A stretch of 25,595 nucleotides of DNA from Branchiostoma floridae (lineage: Eukaryota > Chordata > Leptocardii > Amphioxiformes > Branchiostomatidae). The notes below the pieces were generated by a model. It was not told where the DNA came from. It ran no database searches and was given only the letters and a program-made list of their open reading frames with translations. Shown here in pieces: positions 17,273 to 25,595 of the stretch. Each line of letters opens with the position of its first letter. The first letter of the stretch is position 1. The stretch covers positions 2,704,494 to 2,730,088 of the forward strand of contig NC_049987.1 of NCBI RefSeq assembly GCF_000003815.2, given 5' to 3'. The position numbers and the translations under genes are program-made.

Positions 17273-20188
17273 ATGGAACTGTTCAAGATCTGTATTCTTC
17301 TCCTTCTCTGCGGGGATATACACATCAACCCGGGTCCAACAAATCTCCACCTCCCACCGAAGGGACTGCATCTGGGACACTTGAACATCTGTAGCTGGCG
17401 TAACAAGACCCAGGATTTGAAAGAGTTACTCGATGGCAACAATATCCATGTTGTCGGACTTTCCGAAACGCACCTGGATCCAACTATTAGTGATCAGGAA
17501 CTGGAAACAGACTGCTGGACAGTTCTGAGGAAAGACAGGAACAGGAACGGAGGAGGAGTAGCTTTTCTGATTCGAGAGGGACTGCCATGGAGGCATAGGA
17601 CAGACCTGGAGAAAGAAAACATCGAAATGCTTTGGATTGAGGTATGTTTGCCACAAACAAAACCAATACTACTTAGTTGCATATACAGACCGCCTAGAAC
17701 AGGACTGGATCATCTCAGTGAAATCCTAGCATCCATTGACAAAGCTACTGACACCCGCTCAGAGGTCTTTGTGATGGGCGATATGAACATAGACTGGTTA
17801 AATCAAACTTGTCACATGAGGAACCACTTAACGGAAGTAGTGACAAGTTGCAACTTGTTTCAAGTGGTGAATGCTCCCACAAGGATCAGTGTAAACAAAA
17901 ACAACCATCGGACTGCAACCTGTATTGATTTGGTTTTCACAAATTGTAAGGACAGATGCACTCCAGCTAGATCTGTTCCTGTAGGCTTCTCAGACCACAA
18001 CATAGTCTACATTACAAGGAAAACCAAAGTCCCTAAAACACAGGCAATGGTAGTATTCAAGCGAACTTACCGGGATTTCTGCCCTGAAGATTTTCTGAAG
18101 GATGCAGAAATGGTACCGTGGCATCTTGTGCTGGAGGAATCAAACGTCAATGATGCACTTCACCTCTTCACAGTCATGTTTAATGATATAGCTGATCAAC
18201 ACGCTCCTATGAGTAAACGAGCAGTGAAGTCAAACCCAGTGGCATGGCTGGACGATGAGCTCAGGGAACTGATGTGTCTTAGGGATGAGACTAAGAGAGA
18301 ATCGGTTGCCTCGGGTCTCCAGTCTGACTTCGAGGTTTACAAGAAACTCCGAAACACAGTCGTGAATCTAAACAGGAAAAATAAGGCTGCATTCCACAAA
18401 ACAAAGCTAGAAGAGAGTAAAGATGACCCTAAAGCAATGTGGAAAACCTTAAACGGGATCCTGGGCAAAGGATCTAAACGGTCGACTGGTGTAGTTGAAC
18501 AGGATGGCATTTACCTTGTTAAAGCAAAGGATATTGCTGAACACTTCAACAACTATTTCCTGAACAAAGTAAACATCTTGCGGCAAGACATGCATCAACA
18601 AAGTAATGACACCTTGCTACACCTGATCGAAGAAAACATCATGGCTGACAAGGACTGCAGTTTTGCTTTTCAGCAAGTAAGAAGAGAGGAGGTGTACAAG
18701 CTCCTTATAGACTTGCCAGAGGGAACAGCAGCTGGGCTGGACAACATGGATAATAAACTCCTGAGACTTGCAGCAGAGCTAGTGTCCACTCCTCTTTGCT
18801 ATATCATTAACTTGTCTTTTGCTACCTCAGTCTTCCCTAGGGAATGGAAGAAGGCTAAGGTAGTGCCCATTCCCAAGTCAGCAACAGCTCCCTTCTGTGG
18901 TGCAATTAACAGTAGGCCTATTAGCCTTCTTCCTGCTACTAGCAAGATAATGGAACGTATTGTTAGTATTCAGGTGTCAGATTATTTCCAACAGAACTCA
19001 CTTATGTCTAATCACCAGCATGCATACAGGAAAAACCATTCAACTTGTACGGCACTGCTACACATGGTAGATGACTGGTATCAAAGTATAGATCAGGGAA
19101 GTCTAGTAGGCGCCATTTTTCTGGATTTCTCGGCAGCATTTGATCTTGTTGATCACAGCCGTCTACTCCAGAAACTTGGCTGCTATGGCTTTAGCGAATC
19201 TACAACTACATGGATGGCAAGTTATTTGACAGGAAGGCAACAATGTGTCCACATTAATGGCACTAACTCCTCCTTCTTGGAACTACCCTGTGGTGTTCCC
19301 CAGGGGAGTTGTTTGGGGCCCCTCATATTCACCATCTACACAAATGATTTGCCACTTGCTGTAAGTCAAGCCACAGCAGATATGTATGCTGACGACACCT
19401 CAGCCTACACCTGTGACCCTGCAATTGAGACAATCTCCAGTAATTTACAAACAGAAGTGAACAATATCTGCAACTGGGTAAGAATGAACCAGCTTTTCCT
19501 GAACGCATCAAAGACAAAATGCATAGTTCTCGGAAGTAAACCTAAAATGTCAAAAAGGCCCAAACTTGCCTTGACTGTTGACGGTAAAAGCATAGATCAA
19601 GTTACAGAAGTAAAACTGCTAGGCACAACCATTGACGAGTGTCTCACTTGGAACTCTCAAACAAAATCTACCTCAAAGAAAATGGCCAGGTCTCTGGGGA
19701 TGGTTAAAAGATGTGCTAAGTTTATGGATCAGAAATTGTTAAACATAGTAATTGAATGTCTGGTATTGTCTCATATTGACTACTGTAGCCCAGTGTGGTC
19801 TTGCACAACAAAGAGGAACTTAAATCTTCTACAGCGAGTACAGAATAAGGCTAATCGTCTCCTCCAGATAAGACCAAAATGGAAATCTGTGAACACTAGA
19901 TTGTTGTTGAACACTATGACTACTTTCAGGAGAATTGTGTTGACTAATGAACCTGTCTGTCTCAGCAGTAAACTGTCTTTTGTTAAGAAACATCACAATT
20001 ACAGTACTCGTTTTGCTTCAGGTAGAACTTTCAAGTTGGACAAACCTAGAACAAACTCCTTAAAAAGAACTTTCAAGTATAGAGCAACATCAATGTGGAA
20101 TCGGCTACCTATAGCACTACAGTCCGCCCTATCTTCAAGGTCCTTCAAAACTGGTCTCTGTGACCTGGTCTCCTGTATGGAAAAATGA
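17273..20188 (+). CDS. Endonuclease/reverse transcriptase polyprotein of a CR1/L2-type LINE
   Basis: The product is 971 residues. The start is fixed by an in-frame TGA 7 codons upstream. Order: an N-terminal hydrophobic leader ending CGDIHINPGP (residues 13-22, 2A-like); an APE-type endonuclease at about 30-245 with LNICSWRN, SETH (E65), GDMNID (D170, N172) and SDH (240-242); then a reverse transcriptase at about 500-800 with SRPISLLP, HAYRKNHST, AIFLDFSAAFD, GVPQGSCLGP and the catalytic YADD (705-708). The tail has the usual FKYRA..MWNRLP end. All catalytic residues that I can check are present and there are no stops or frameshifts. The endonuclease would nick chromosomal target DNA and the RT copy the element RNA there. 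No ORF1 was found upstream. Confidence 0.9.
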   Translation: MELFKICILLLLCGDIHINPGPTNLHLPPKGLHLGHLNICSWRNKTQDLKELLDGNNIHVVGLSETHLDPTISDQELETDCWTVLRKDRNRNGGGVAFLIREGLPWRHRTDLEKENIEMLWIEVCLPQTKPILLSCIYRPPRTGLDHLSEILASIDKATDTRSEVFVMGDMNIDWLNQTCHMRNHLTEVVTSCNLFQVVNAPTRISVNKNNHRTATCIDLVFTNCKDRCTPARSVPVGFSDHNIVYITRKTKVPKTQAMVVFKRTYRDFCPEDFLKDAEMVPWHLVLEESNVNDALHLFTVMFNDIADQHAPMSKRAVKSNPVAWLDDELRELMCLRDETKRESVASGLQSDFEVYKKLRNTVVNLNRKNKAAFHKTKLEESKDDPKAMWKTLNGILGKGSKRSTGVVEQDGIYLVKAKDIAEHFNNYFLNKVNILRQDMHQQSNDTLLHLIEENIMADKDCSFAFQQVRREEVYKLLIDLPEGTAAGLDNMDNKLLRLAAELVSTPLCYIINLSFATSVFPREWKKAKVVPIPKSATAPFCGAINSRPISLLPATSKIMERIVSIQVSDYFQQNSLMSNHQHAYRKNHSTCTALLHMVDDWYQSIDQGSLVGAIFLDFSAAFDLVDHSRLLQKLGCYGFSESTTTWMASYLTGRQQCVHINGTNSSFLELPCGVPQGSCLGPLIFTIYTNDLPLAVSQATADMYADDTSAYTCDPAIETISSNLQTEVNNICNWVRMNQLFLNASKTKCIVLGSKPKMSKRPKLALTVDGKSIDQVTEVKLLGTTIDECLTWNSQTKSTSKKMARSLGMVKRCAKFMDQKLLNIVIECLVLSHIDYCSPVWSCTTKRNLNLLQRVQNKANRLLQIRPKWKSVNTRLLLNTMTTFRRIVLTNEPVCLSSKLSFVKKHHNYSTRFASGRTFKLDKPRTNSLKRTFKYRATSMWNRLPIALQSALSSRSFKTGLCDLVSCMEK
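17309..17338 (+). other. 2A-like translational recoding signal at LINE N-terminus
   Basis: It encodes CGDIHINPGP directly after a hydrophobic leader (ELFKICILLLL). The D-[VI]-x-x-NPGP pattern is the ribosome-skipping 2A motif reported in CR1/L2-type elements of sea urchin and lancelet. The usual E of DxExNPGP is H here. Skipping would release a 21-residue hydrophobic peptide and start the main product at Pro22. Confidence 0.7.
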
Positions 20189-20303
20189 TCTTGGCTGTTC
20201 CATAACTTGCGTATTGTGTATAAATCATGACTGTTTTTAACTATGTTTGTAAATATTGTCCACTGTATGTGTTATCTGTGTATATGTATGAAGTCCAGGA
20301 AGA

Positions 20304-20333
20304 TTAGTGGCGTGCCCTAGGGCACGTCACTAA
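20304..20333 (+). other. 3'UTR stem-loop of the LINE
   Basis: TTAGTGGCGTGCCC is followed by TA and GGGCACGTCACTAA, a 14-bp stem with one G-T pair and a 2-nt loop (a smaller effective stem is likely). 3'-terminal hairpins in such elements are thought to help the RT recognise its own RNA. Confidence 0.7.
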
Positions 20334-20343
20334 TGGATTTTCG

Positions 20344-20349
20344 AATAAA
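20344..20349 (+). terminator. Polyadenylation signal AATAAA of the LINE
   Basis: The hexamer lies 10 nt after the 3'UTR hairpin and 156 nt after the LINE stop codon, on the same strand. The element probably ends shortly after it. Confidence 0.5.
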
Positions 20350-20360
20350 GTTTCAAACAA

Positions 20361-21660
20361 CTGAGACTTAATCCCATCATTTTACATCATCACGCAAAAG
20401 GCATTTTGGGCCTGATTCGTAAGTAACATGTGAACATCGAAGTATCATTATCGATCATTCGTTTAAGTTCTGTAACATCAGGAGCTGAATAAATTCTACT
20501 AAAAACTTTTGCGGGGGAGATACAAAGATGGCGCTGTGGCCCCATGCACAGACCTCCTTATGATACCCTTGAGCTCAGGTCCTCTTGCAAGCACAAGCAT
20601 AAAATCGAGATTGACTATAGGATGCTTTTGGGTGACATCTGGCTACAGTTTTTTTTAAAGCAGGTGAAAACCAATGTGCGCAAGGATGCCAGCCATAAAA
20701 TTAAGTCAGTGTGACGTAATCAGCGAATGAAAAGCTAAAATAAAATTTTACTGGTAAATGATATGTGTCCTTGTTTTATGTTATGTTCTTGTTCATATTA
20801 TGCCGATCATAACATGTAAATTTTATGTGAATAATAGAAATTCGCATGTAAATTCCATTAATTAGTAAATGCTACAGAACCTTAAAAGGGATCCTAAACC
20901 CCAGAAGGGGTGTTAATTTTCAATAGAATGGGCATCAATGGATTCACAATCAGCCACCTTTTTGCAGAATTTCACTTGTGATGAATTACACGAGGTGTGT
21001 TTGTAAATATAACTAAACCCATTCATACCCTACCCATGTATTTCCTTTACGCGTAGAGCTTCCTTCATCGTGACTACACATGTAGTTTTCGGCATAAATG
21101 AGGGGCGATGTGTACTCTAAGACGGTGAATTGTTCACAAGACATCAAACATAAAACAAGACGAGTCTTTAACATCGATATCGCCCATCAAATTGGTTTTG
21201 CAACCCAACTTTTCTCACCCAACATGTCGGACACATTGCATTTAGGCCATAAGCTGAGCTTACTTAATTGAATTTAAGAGCACTTGGGGAGTTTAACAGA
21301 ATATTAAATGCTTTTTGAGGTACGCAAGACTAGTGAGTATTCTATCGTATAATGTGAAGTAGCATGCATGTTTAATTTAACTTCCAAACAATAATCTATC
21401 GGAAAATAACATACTCTTTTGCAGTTTAGGACTGCTTTAAAGCAAAAGCTCCTTGTTTAAAGTAGCATAATGACATGTAAGCATTCGTCATTGGCGTGAT
21501 AAGGAATGTAAGAAATGTAAAATATGAAAATTTTGACTATGCATTGCCAAAACAACTTAATATACTGCTCACACGCTCATGTGATCTATCTATTAAGTAG
21601 ACTTCACAAAAACGATTGACTACTTGTTCATTGACGAAGGCTAGAGTTGGACATCCCCCC
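20361..21660. other. Intergenic AT-rich sequence, no gene seen
   Basis: No ORF above about 60 codons with recognisable content, no RNA gene and no clear repeat was found on either strand. Confidence 0.45.
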
Positions 21661-21857
21661 AAATTTGGGTAAGTCCAATTTTGGTCAGTTCAACCTTATA
21701 ATGATTTCTACCAACAAAGATAAACTTTCAATGAAAAGTCAATTTCGTGAATTTCTTCGTGAAAAGTAGCCAAGTCACGAAGAAACAACAGTCAATATCC
21801 TTTCTTGAACTAGTTGAAGTGTAAAATCTAACACAAAAATTGGACTTACGCAAATTT
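21661..21857. mobile_element. MITE with ~22-bp TIRs (197 bp)
   Basis: The left end AAATTTGGGTAAGTCCAATT is mirrored by the right end AATTGGACTTACGCAAATTT, with one mismatch. Between them are 'ttcgtgaa' / 'tcacgaa' phrases in both orientations. There is no ORF and no unambiguous target duplication. Confidence 0.6.
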
Positions 21858-21862
21858 TCGAC

Positions 21863-22038
21863 TGAACAGCACCAGTCTTTGTCAAGAATGAATAATCCAC
21901 TGCTGTCGTGACGTCACGTTATGCAGATAGAACACGTGACTCAGTGAGCAATGGATTATAGAGTGCAGGAAGTCTATGACGCCCGCCGTCTCTGTTCAGG
22001 GATGGTTGTAAGGCGAAGACAAAGACTGGTGCTGTTCA
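21863..22038. mobile_element. Second MITE with 21-bp TIRs (176 bp)
   Basis: TGAACAGCACCAGTCTTTGT at the left pairs with ACAAAGACTGGTGCTGTTCA at the right. The inverted similarity continues inward (AATAATCCACTGCT versus AGCAATGGATTAT). It starts 5 bp after the previous element ends. It is non-coding. Confidence 0.65.
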
Positions 22039-22129
22039 CAGATAAACTTTCAAGTTAAGAACAAGATCATTTGTACAGAACCAAGTGTTTTACTCAACCA
22101 ACGTTTCAGTGACAATCTGTTACCTTCTT

Positions 22130-22270
22130 TAGGGTAACTCTAACTGGTTTCTGTTTCTCTGCAGCACAGGTGTTGCTGCTTACAGACTTATCTCGCAAAG
22201 TCTTCTTATTTTGAACATTGAATTCAAATACAATGTCTGTCATATCTAGGTACACCTTTCCTTGCAATGG
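22130..22270 (-). other. Conserved ORF-like block downstream of gene B
   Basis: The minus strand reads GKVYLDMTDIVFEFNV, then NKKTLRDKSVSS, then AAEKQKPVRVTLKK before a stop. It is the counterpart of 5109-5330 beyond gene A, with the same frame and shared residues but lacking A's extra ~45 nt. Its function and family are unknown. Confidence 0.35.
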
Positions 22271-22388
22271 CAATAAATCTATATCTATATAGAATGTAAC
22301 ATCAAATATGAAGTAAGCTTAGTAAATAATACAAATGTATAACATGTAGAAAGGTACTTTCTCTACTCAAGTCTTTGTTCAGTTTTTT

Positions 22389-22435
22389 CGGCTGTTCCCA
22401 GCTTCATGGCAAATTCCAGATACCTGATTTCTTAC
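22389..22435 (-). pseudogene. Decayed second zinc knuckle downstream of gene B
   Basis: It reads VRNQVSGICHEAGNSRKN then stop. It aligns with B's real C-terminus (RNQTCGICHEAGHNRKTC), with the first Cys changed to Ser, the His to Asn and the last Cys lost. It is about 100 nt beyond B's stop and is paralogous to 5447-5492. Confidence 0.7.
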
Positions 22436-22534
22436 AGAAGACTAAGTCTCAGCCTTGATGTCCAAACAATCATCCATTGTCCATGACTTTCATCAAATAT
22501 CATTGAAACTAAACCGCAAAGTTACTTTCTGTGC

Positions 22535-24319
22535 TCACGTGTTTGGACAGGTTTTCCTGTTGTGACCAGCTTCATGACAAATGCCACAGGTCTGGTTTCT
22601 TGGAACTGGAGGAGCCTCATCTTCTATATCAACATCACCGGCCATCCACATATTATATAAATTAGATGACCTTTTATCATGTGTCTCCCGAAGATGGTTT
22701 AGTAGCATGAAGAACAAAACATCCTTCTTATCCTCTAGATGATCAGAGCAAAACCTATCAACTGAGGAGATGATATACGGCAGTCGCTGTCGTTTGGCAT
22801 ATTGACTAGAACATTTAGAGAGTGGCACTTTTGCTTTCCCCTTTCCACGACACCGGCGTTTGTCTGTGTGTGTCTCTGAGTCATGTGGCAAACTGTGCTC
22901 TTCTTCACATATCTCTAAGTCCCGCCGAAAACTGCACTTCTCTTCGTGTTTTTTTAAGTCGCGCAGCACAACATTCTGCACACATCCTTTCTCGCCATAC
23001 ATACATGAAACTTTCAGATTATAATACAGAGTGACTAAACAATCATCTAAAGCTCTCAGCTGGTTTGCATAGATTGTTCTCTGACACTTCGGACACCTGT
23101 TAGCACTTGCTAGCGAAGCCCGGATGCAATCATAACAGAAAAGGTGTCCGCAGGGGGTTAGTCTAGGATTGCAGGCAACACCGGTGCCTTTTGCACATAA
23201 AAACACATTTGCCTGGGTCTTACTAACAAATTTGTAGAGCGGTGTGCTATTGCACTTGATCATATTAATAGTTATTGTCTCTGCCTCAGACGGCTTGCTT
23301 GTGCTGGAGGGCTCGCCATGACTGGTTGACTGTGTTGAGCTTGGAGCAGGATGGTGTGAGGTACCTGCGTGTGATACAGCATTAGTTGTGCTGGATGGCT
23401 TGCCTTGACTGTTTGACACTGTTGACTGCATAATGTGCGAGTCAGCAGGTGATAGAGCTTCACCCGCACTTGGGCACTTCCCAAGACTGTTTGACTGCGT
23501 TGGCTTAGAAAAGTGAGAGGCACCGAGGTGTGATACAGCTTTACTTGTACTAGAGGGCTCACCATCACTGGATGAAACTACTGGTTGACTTAACTGGCTC
23601 TGACTCAATACAAGAGTGGTCAGCAATGCTGACTCAGCATGTGTTATGGCTTGAGTTGCACTGGAGGGCTTGCCACCACTGGAAGATGGCACTGGCTCAC
23701 TAAAGGTACTGGTGGATGGCGCTGATGTTGACTTGGTGATATAAGATTGGTCAGTGTGAGGTACCACTAAACTTGCATTGGAGGGCTCCCCACGACTGGT
23801 GGATGGTGGTGATGGCTCAGGATGGTAGGCAGGGCCTGAGTCCAGTACAGTTGGCCACTTGTCTCCTTCAAAGTTATCTGCTGACGATCGCCGCATCTGC
23901 TTTGCCTTGACTTCATCGTCGGACTGTGCTCCAGATGGGAGTGTACGTGGCCCTGGTGCAGGGAACTCAGAGGGACAACTTCTCTTACATGGGCTTTCAC
24001 TGTGTGTGGAGTCACAGATCCTGCATGGTGAGGAGTGGGGTTTGAACACTGCAGTCTTCCTTGGTTCTTTTAATGATCTGGTTCTCCTGTAGTAGACCTT
24101 CAGCCTCTTCAGGTAGGCCATGCAGCCAGTACAGATTTTGCCTGGGTGGACTGAGGGGGCATCAGGACACACATCTAGACTGAGGTACCTTTGCAGATCG
24201 GCCTGGAATCGGAACTTGTTGCTGCACATTCCCTTTTTGTATTCCCCGCATAGTCTGCAGTACATCTGCAACTTCACTTGGTGCAGTGAGTCTGCTCCCT
24301 GCTGTTCCAATACGGACAT
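22535..24319 (-). CDS. Gene B: core-less RAG1-like zinc protein, paralogue of gene A
   Basis: The predicted protein is 594 residues from the ATG at 24317-24319, one base after the acceptor gttttagtttgcag. Its order matches gene A. The N-terminal cluster is C21xxC24, H58P...C63xxC66 and PH95...C99xxC102. A Ser/Thr-rich linker follows, shorter and without LYFAVPTQ repeats. Then come the RING region, the following C...C...H...C finger, CEEEHSLP, a basic patch (CRGKGKAKVP), the LEDKKDVLF helical block and the knuckle C578xxC581...GH586...C591. In the RING, gene A's LCMLCGKG is replaced by LCAKG (near 23190-23200): a 9-nt deletion removes the second cysteine of the first ligand pair, so zinc binding there may be lost. 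No transposase core is present. B lies on the same strand as A, about 14 kb upstream of it. Confidence 0.82.
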   Translation of the reverse strand: MSVLEQQGADSLHQVKLQMYCRLCGEYKKGMCSNKFRFQADLQRYLSLDVCPDAPSVHPGKICTGCMAYLKRLKVYYRRTRSLKEPRKTAVFKPHSSPCRICDSTHSESPCKRSCPSEFPAPGPRTLPSGAQSDDEVKAKQMRRSSADNFEGDKWPTVLDSGPAYHPEPSPPSTSRGEPSNASLVVPHTDQSYITKSTSAPSTSTFSEPVPSSSGGKPSSATQAITHAESALLTTLVLSQSQLSQPVVSSSDGEPSSTSKAVSHLGASHFSKPTQSNSLGKCPSAGEALSPADSHIMQSTVSNSQGKPSSTTNAVSHAGTSHHPAPSSTQSTSHGEPSSTSKPSEAETITINMIKCNSTPLYKFVSKTQANVFLCAKGTGVACNPRLTPCGHLFCYDCIRASLASANRCPKCQRTIYANQLRALDDCLVTLYYNLKVSCMYGEKGCVQNVVLRDLKKHEEKCSFRRDLEICEEEHSLPHDSETHTDKRRCRGKGKAKVPLSKCSSQYAKRQRLPYIISSVDRFCSDHLEDKKDVLFFMLLNHLRETHDKRSSNLYNMWMAGDVDIEDEAPPVPRNQTCGICHEAGHNRKTCPNT

Positions 24320-24320
24320 C

Positions 24321-25153
24321 CTGCAAACTAAAACATAAAACAAACCATCAACTGATGCCAATTTGTAGTATGGGAGCAAAATTTGGCAGATATGCAGCAT
24401 ATCATATGTCTGCATGCCTTCCACATAAGATGTGTCAGAATAAATATACTGGGCATTTCATACTAGTCATAGTCATACAGAGAAAGAATAGCAAACAATG
24501 AGGTCTACCATAGAAGTTAAAACAAATCAGACATATTCTTCGAATGGGAGAGAACAGAACATTACGCCGAAGGGCGGTTATACCGGCTATATAGATACAG
24601 ATACAGATACAGAACATGGGACGGCAGCCCTACCAAAAGAAGACGAAGAAACAACTGCGAAGAATATCTTACTTGTAAATTTGAGACCACTGGGAGAAAG
24701 AAAATGGTGGAGTGGGTGGAATATCCCAATTTACCCTCAAGAAAGTTGAAACAGATGGTTTATGGAAGGCAATACATGTGCAAACCAATGGTGTTTGTTG
24801 AGATTGAGAGAAAAAAATATTAAATAAAGACATAACGTTACATGTGTAGCAGTCATCACTAAATTTAATATAATGTAACATACCTGCATACCTGCATACC
24901 ATCTTCAGTAAATAACATGTAATAATTGCTGCATGGTTTTAGCCATGCCAACCTAAACGTGATATCTACACTGTTTCTCTTGCCTCTTGGTAGAGTTCCG
25001 TAAAAATTGATTCATGTTTGGATCCAATATCAAATTTCTAAATTTCTTATATGCCAGTCGCCCCCCTCCCCCACCCTCTTCGGTTCGCCCCACCCTCCCT
25101 AAAAAAAAAACAAATCTAAAAAAGCAACCCATGCGCATGCATAAATATTTTAC
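24321..25153 (-). other. Intron of gene B (833 nt)
   Basis: The donor is CCTACAG|GTAAAAT (GT at 25152-25153) and the acceptor is at 24321-24322. Splice sites and position match gene A's intron. It contains a probable CR1-like 3' end at about 24500-24612. Confidence 0.7.
24500..24612 (+). mobile_element. Probable CR1-like 3' end with (ATACAG)n tail
   Basis: 'acgccgaagggcggttatac' is followed by 'cggctatatag' and a short (ATACAG)n run at 24593-24612. A hairpin-capable 3'UTR followed by a short tandem tail is typical of CR1-like ends. It is a fragment with no coding sequence, antisense to gene B. Confidence 0.45.
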
Positions 25154-25348
25154 CTGTAGGATTATGATGCGCCTGTTGTAATGTGAATCCTAGCTGAAGG
25201 CTCAAAATAGCTTCAGATTCAAGGATATCTTTCACACAAGTAAATGGCGGTAAGTGGATTGAATCAGGTCAAAGGTTAAAATTTCTAAACCTGATACTCC
25301 TCTTTTGCATGGGGTCGAGGGACTGTTAACCGCCGAACGCTTAGACCC
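25154..25348 (-). promoter_or_regulatory. Gene B 5' non-coding exon and probable promoter block
   Basis: It is the counterpart of 9251-9437. It shares GCGTTCGGCGGT, GAGGAGTATCAGGTTTA, CTATTTTGAGC and the CCTACAG|GTAA donor. The homology stops at about 25348, where a MITE begins. The transcription start is not determined. Confidence 0.6.
25266..25278 (+). promoter_or_regulatory. DR1-like site, gene B
   Basis: AGGTCAAAGGTTA differs by one base from the perfect DR1 at 9355-9367 and sits at the matching position of the conserved 5' block. Confidence 0.4.
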
Positions 25349-25534
25349 CGTTCACACTCAAAAAAATGAAGCGGCTTCAACGTCGAAGCCGCTTGATCCG
25401 GATCGTTTTCTTGAGTGTGAACGCTCCAAGCGGCTTGGATTTTCACCGATCCGGCTCGTTTTCAATCCTTCCCTGAGAGGTAGTTTGAGACACTTGTGAA
25501 CAAGCCGCTTGGCTGAAATCGCGAGTGTGAACGC
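25349..25534. mobile_element. Foldback MITE abutting gene B 5' exon
   Basis: CGTTCACACTC at 25349-25359 is mirrored by GAGTGTGAACG at 25413-25423 and again by GAGTGTGAACG at 25523-25533. It contains four copies of the AAGCGGCTT/AAGCCGCTT motif (near 25369, 25386, 25428 and 25502). The terminal sequence resembles hAT-type MITEs, but no 8-bp duplication could be confirmed. Confidence 0.55.
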
Positions 25535-25595
25535 AACGCGGGATAGATTCTATGCAAATTTCCGATTTGCCCCCTGTTGGAGGTTATATATCCAG

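Larger units (their letters stand above)
17273..20360 (+). mobile_element. CR1/L2-type non-LTR retrotransposon, apparently intact coding region
   Basis: One uninterrupted endonuclease/reverse-transcriptase ORF is followed by a ~170-nt 3'UTR. The 3'UTR has a strong terminal hairpin (20304-20333) and AATAAA at 20344-20349. No LTRs are present. The 5' end lies upstream at an undetermined point and no target-site duplication was identified. It lies between gene A and gene B, on the opposite strand. Confidence 0.85.

Noticed and set aside
22535-24424. Longer start for gene B
   Set aside because: 35 codons upstream of MSVLEQQ lie in the intron before the conserved acceptor and do not match gene A's upstream codons.

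Overview
This is eukaryotic DNA, most likely from a lancelet (Branchiostoma, amphioxus). The evidence is split genes with short exons and GT/AG introns, a dense load of CR1/L2-like retrotransposons, small TIR elements and foldbacks, an SGLT-type SLC5A gene, a galactose-3-O-sulfotransferase-like gene, and two RAG1 N-terminal-like genes of a kind reported from lancelet and sea urchin. The species is inferred, since I could not run a search. Two assembly gaps are present (944-1214 and 12996-13095).

Layout. 1-3836 (minus strand): the 5' part of an SLC5A/SGLT-like sodium/solute symporter gene, with exons at 3672-3824, 1533-1604 and 440-499 and one exon probably hidden in the first gap. Intron 1 carries two MITEs. 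3850-5110: non-coding, with an unusual array of about ten related ~22-nt hairpins (4083-4489) and a two-copy ~106-bp tandem repeat. 5109-9437 (minus): gene A, a RAG1 N-terminal-like zinc protein with a 5' non-coding exon, an 839-nt intron and one large coding exon. 9786-11327: a 1.54-kb Harbinger-like non-autonomous transposon nested in an older dispersed repeat. 11331-14081: repeats and no convincing gene. 14082-15620 (minus): a Gal3ST-like sulfotransferase with an in-frame TGA in its stem region. 15711-15831: a foldback element. 17273-20360 (plus): an intact CR1/L2-type LINE whose protein starts with a 2A-like DIHINPGP signal. 21661-22041: two adjacent TIR elements. 22120-25348 (minus): gene B, a full paralogue of gene A with the same 5' exon, the same intron position (833 nt) and the same 3' flank. 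25349-25534: a MITE abutting gene B's first exon.

The main point of interest is the A/B gene pair. Each protein has three cysteine/histidine modules resembling those of the RAG1 N-terminal region: an N-terminal CxxC...HPxxxC...PHxxxC cluster, a RING, and a following zinc finger. Each ends in a CX2CX3GHX4C zinc knuckle like the one described in the C-terminal tail of ProtoRAG RAG1-like proteins, yet neither contains the DDE transposase core. They read as core-less RAG1-like proteins. Both copies retain a decayed second zinc knuckle just past the stop codon. A perfect DR1 nuclear-receptor half-site pair in A's 5' block is nearly conserved in B's. Nothing in the window suggests that the SLC5A, Gal3ST and RAG1-like genes share a pathway; their adjacency looks incidental.
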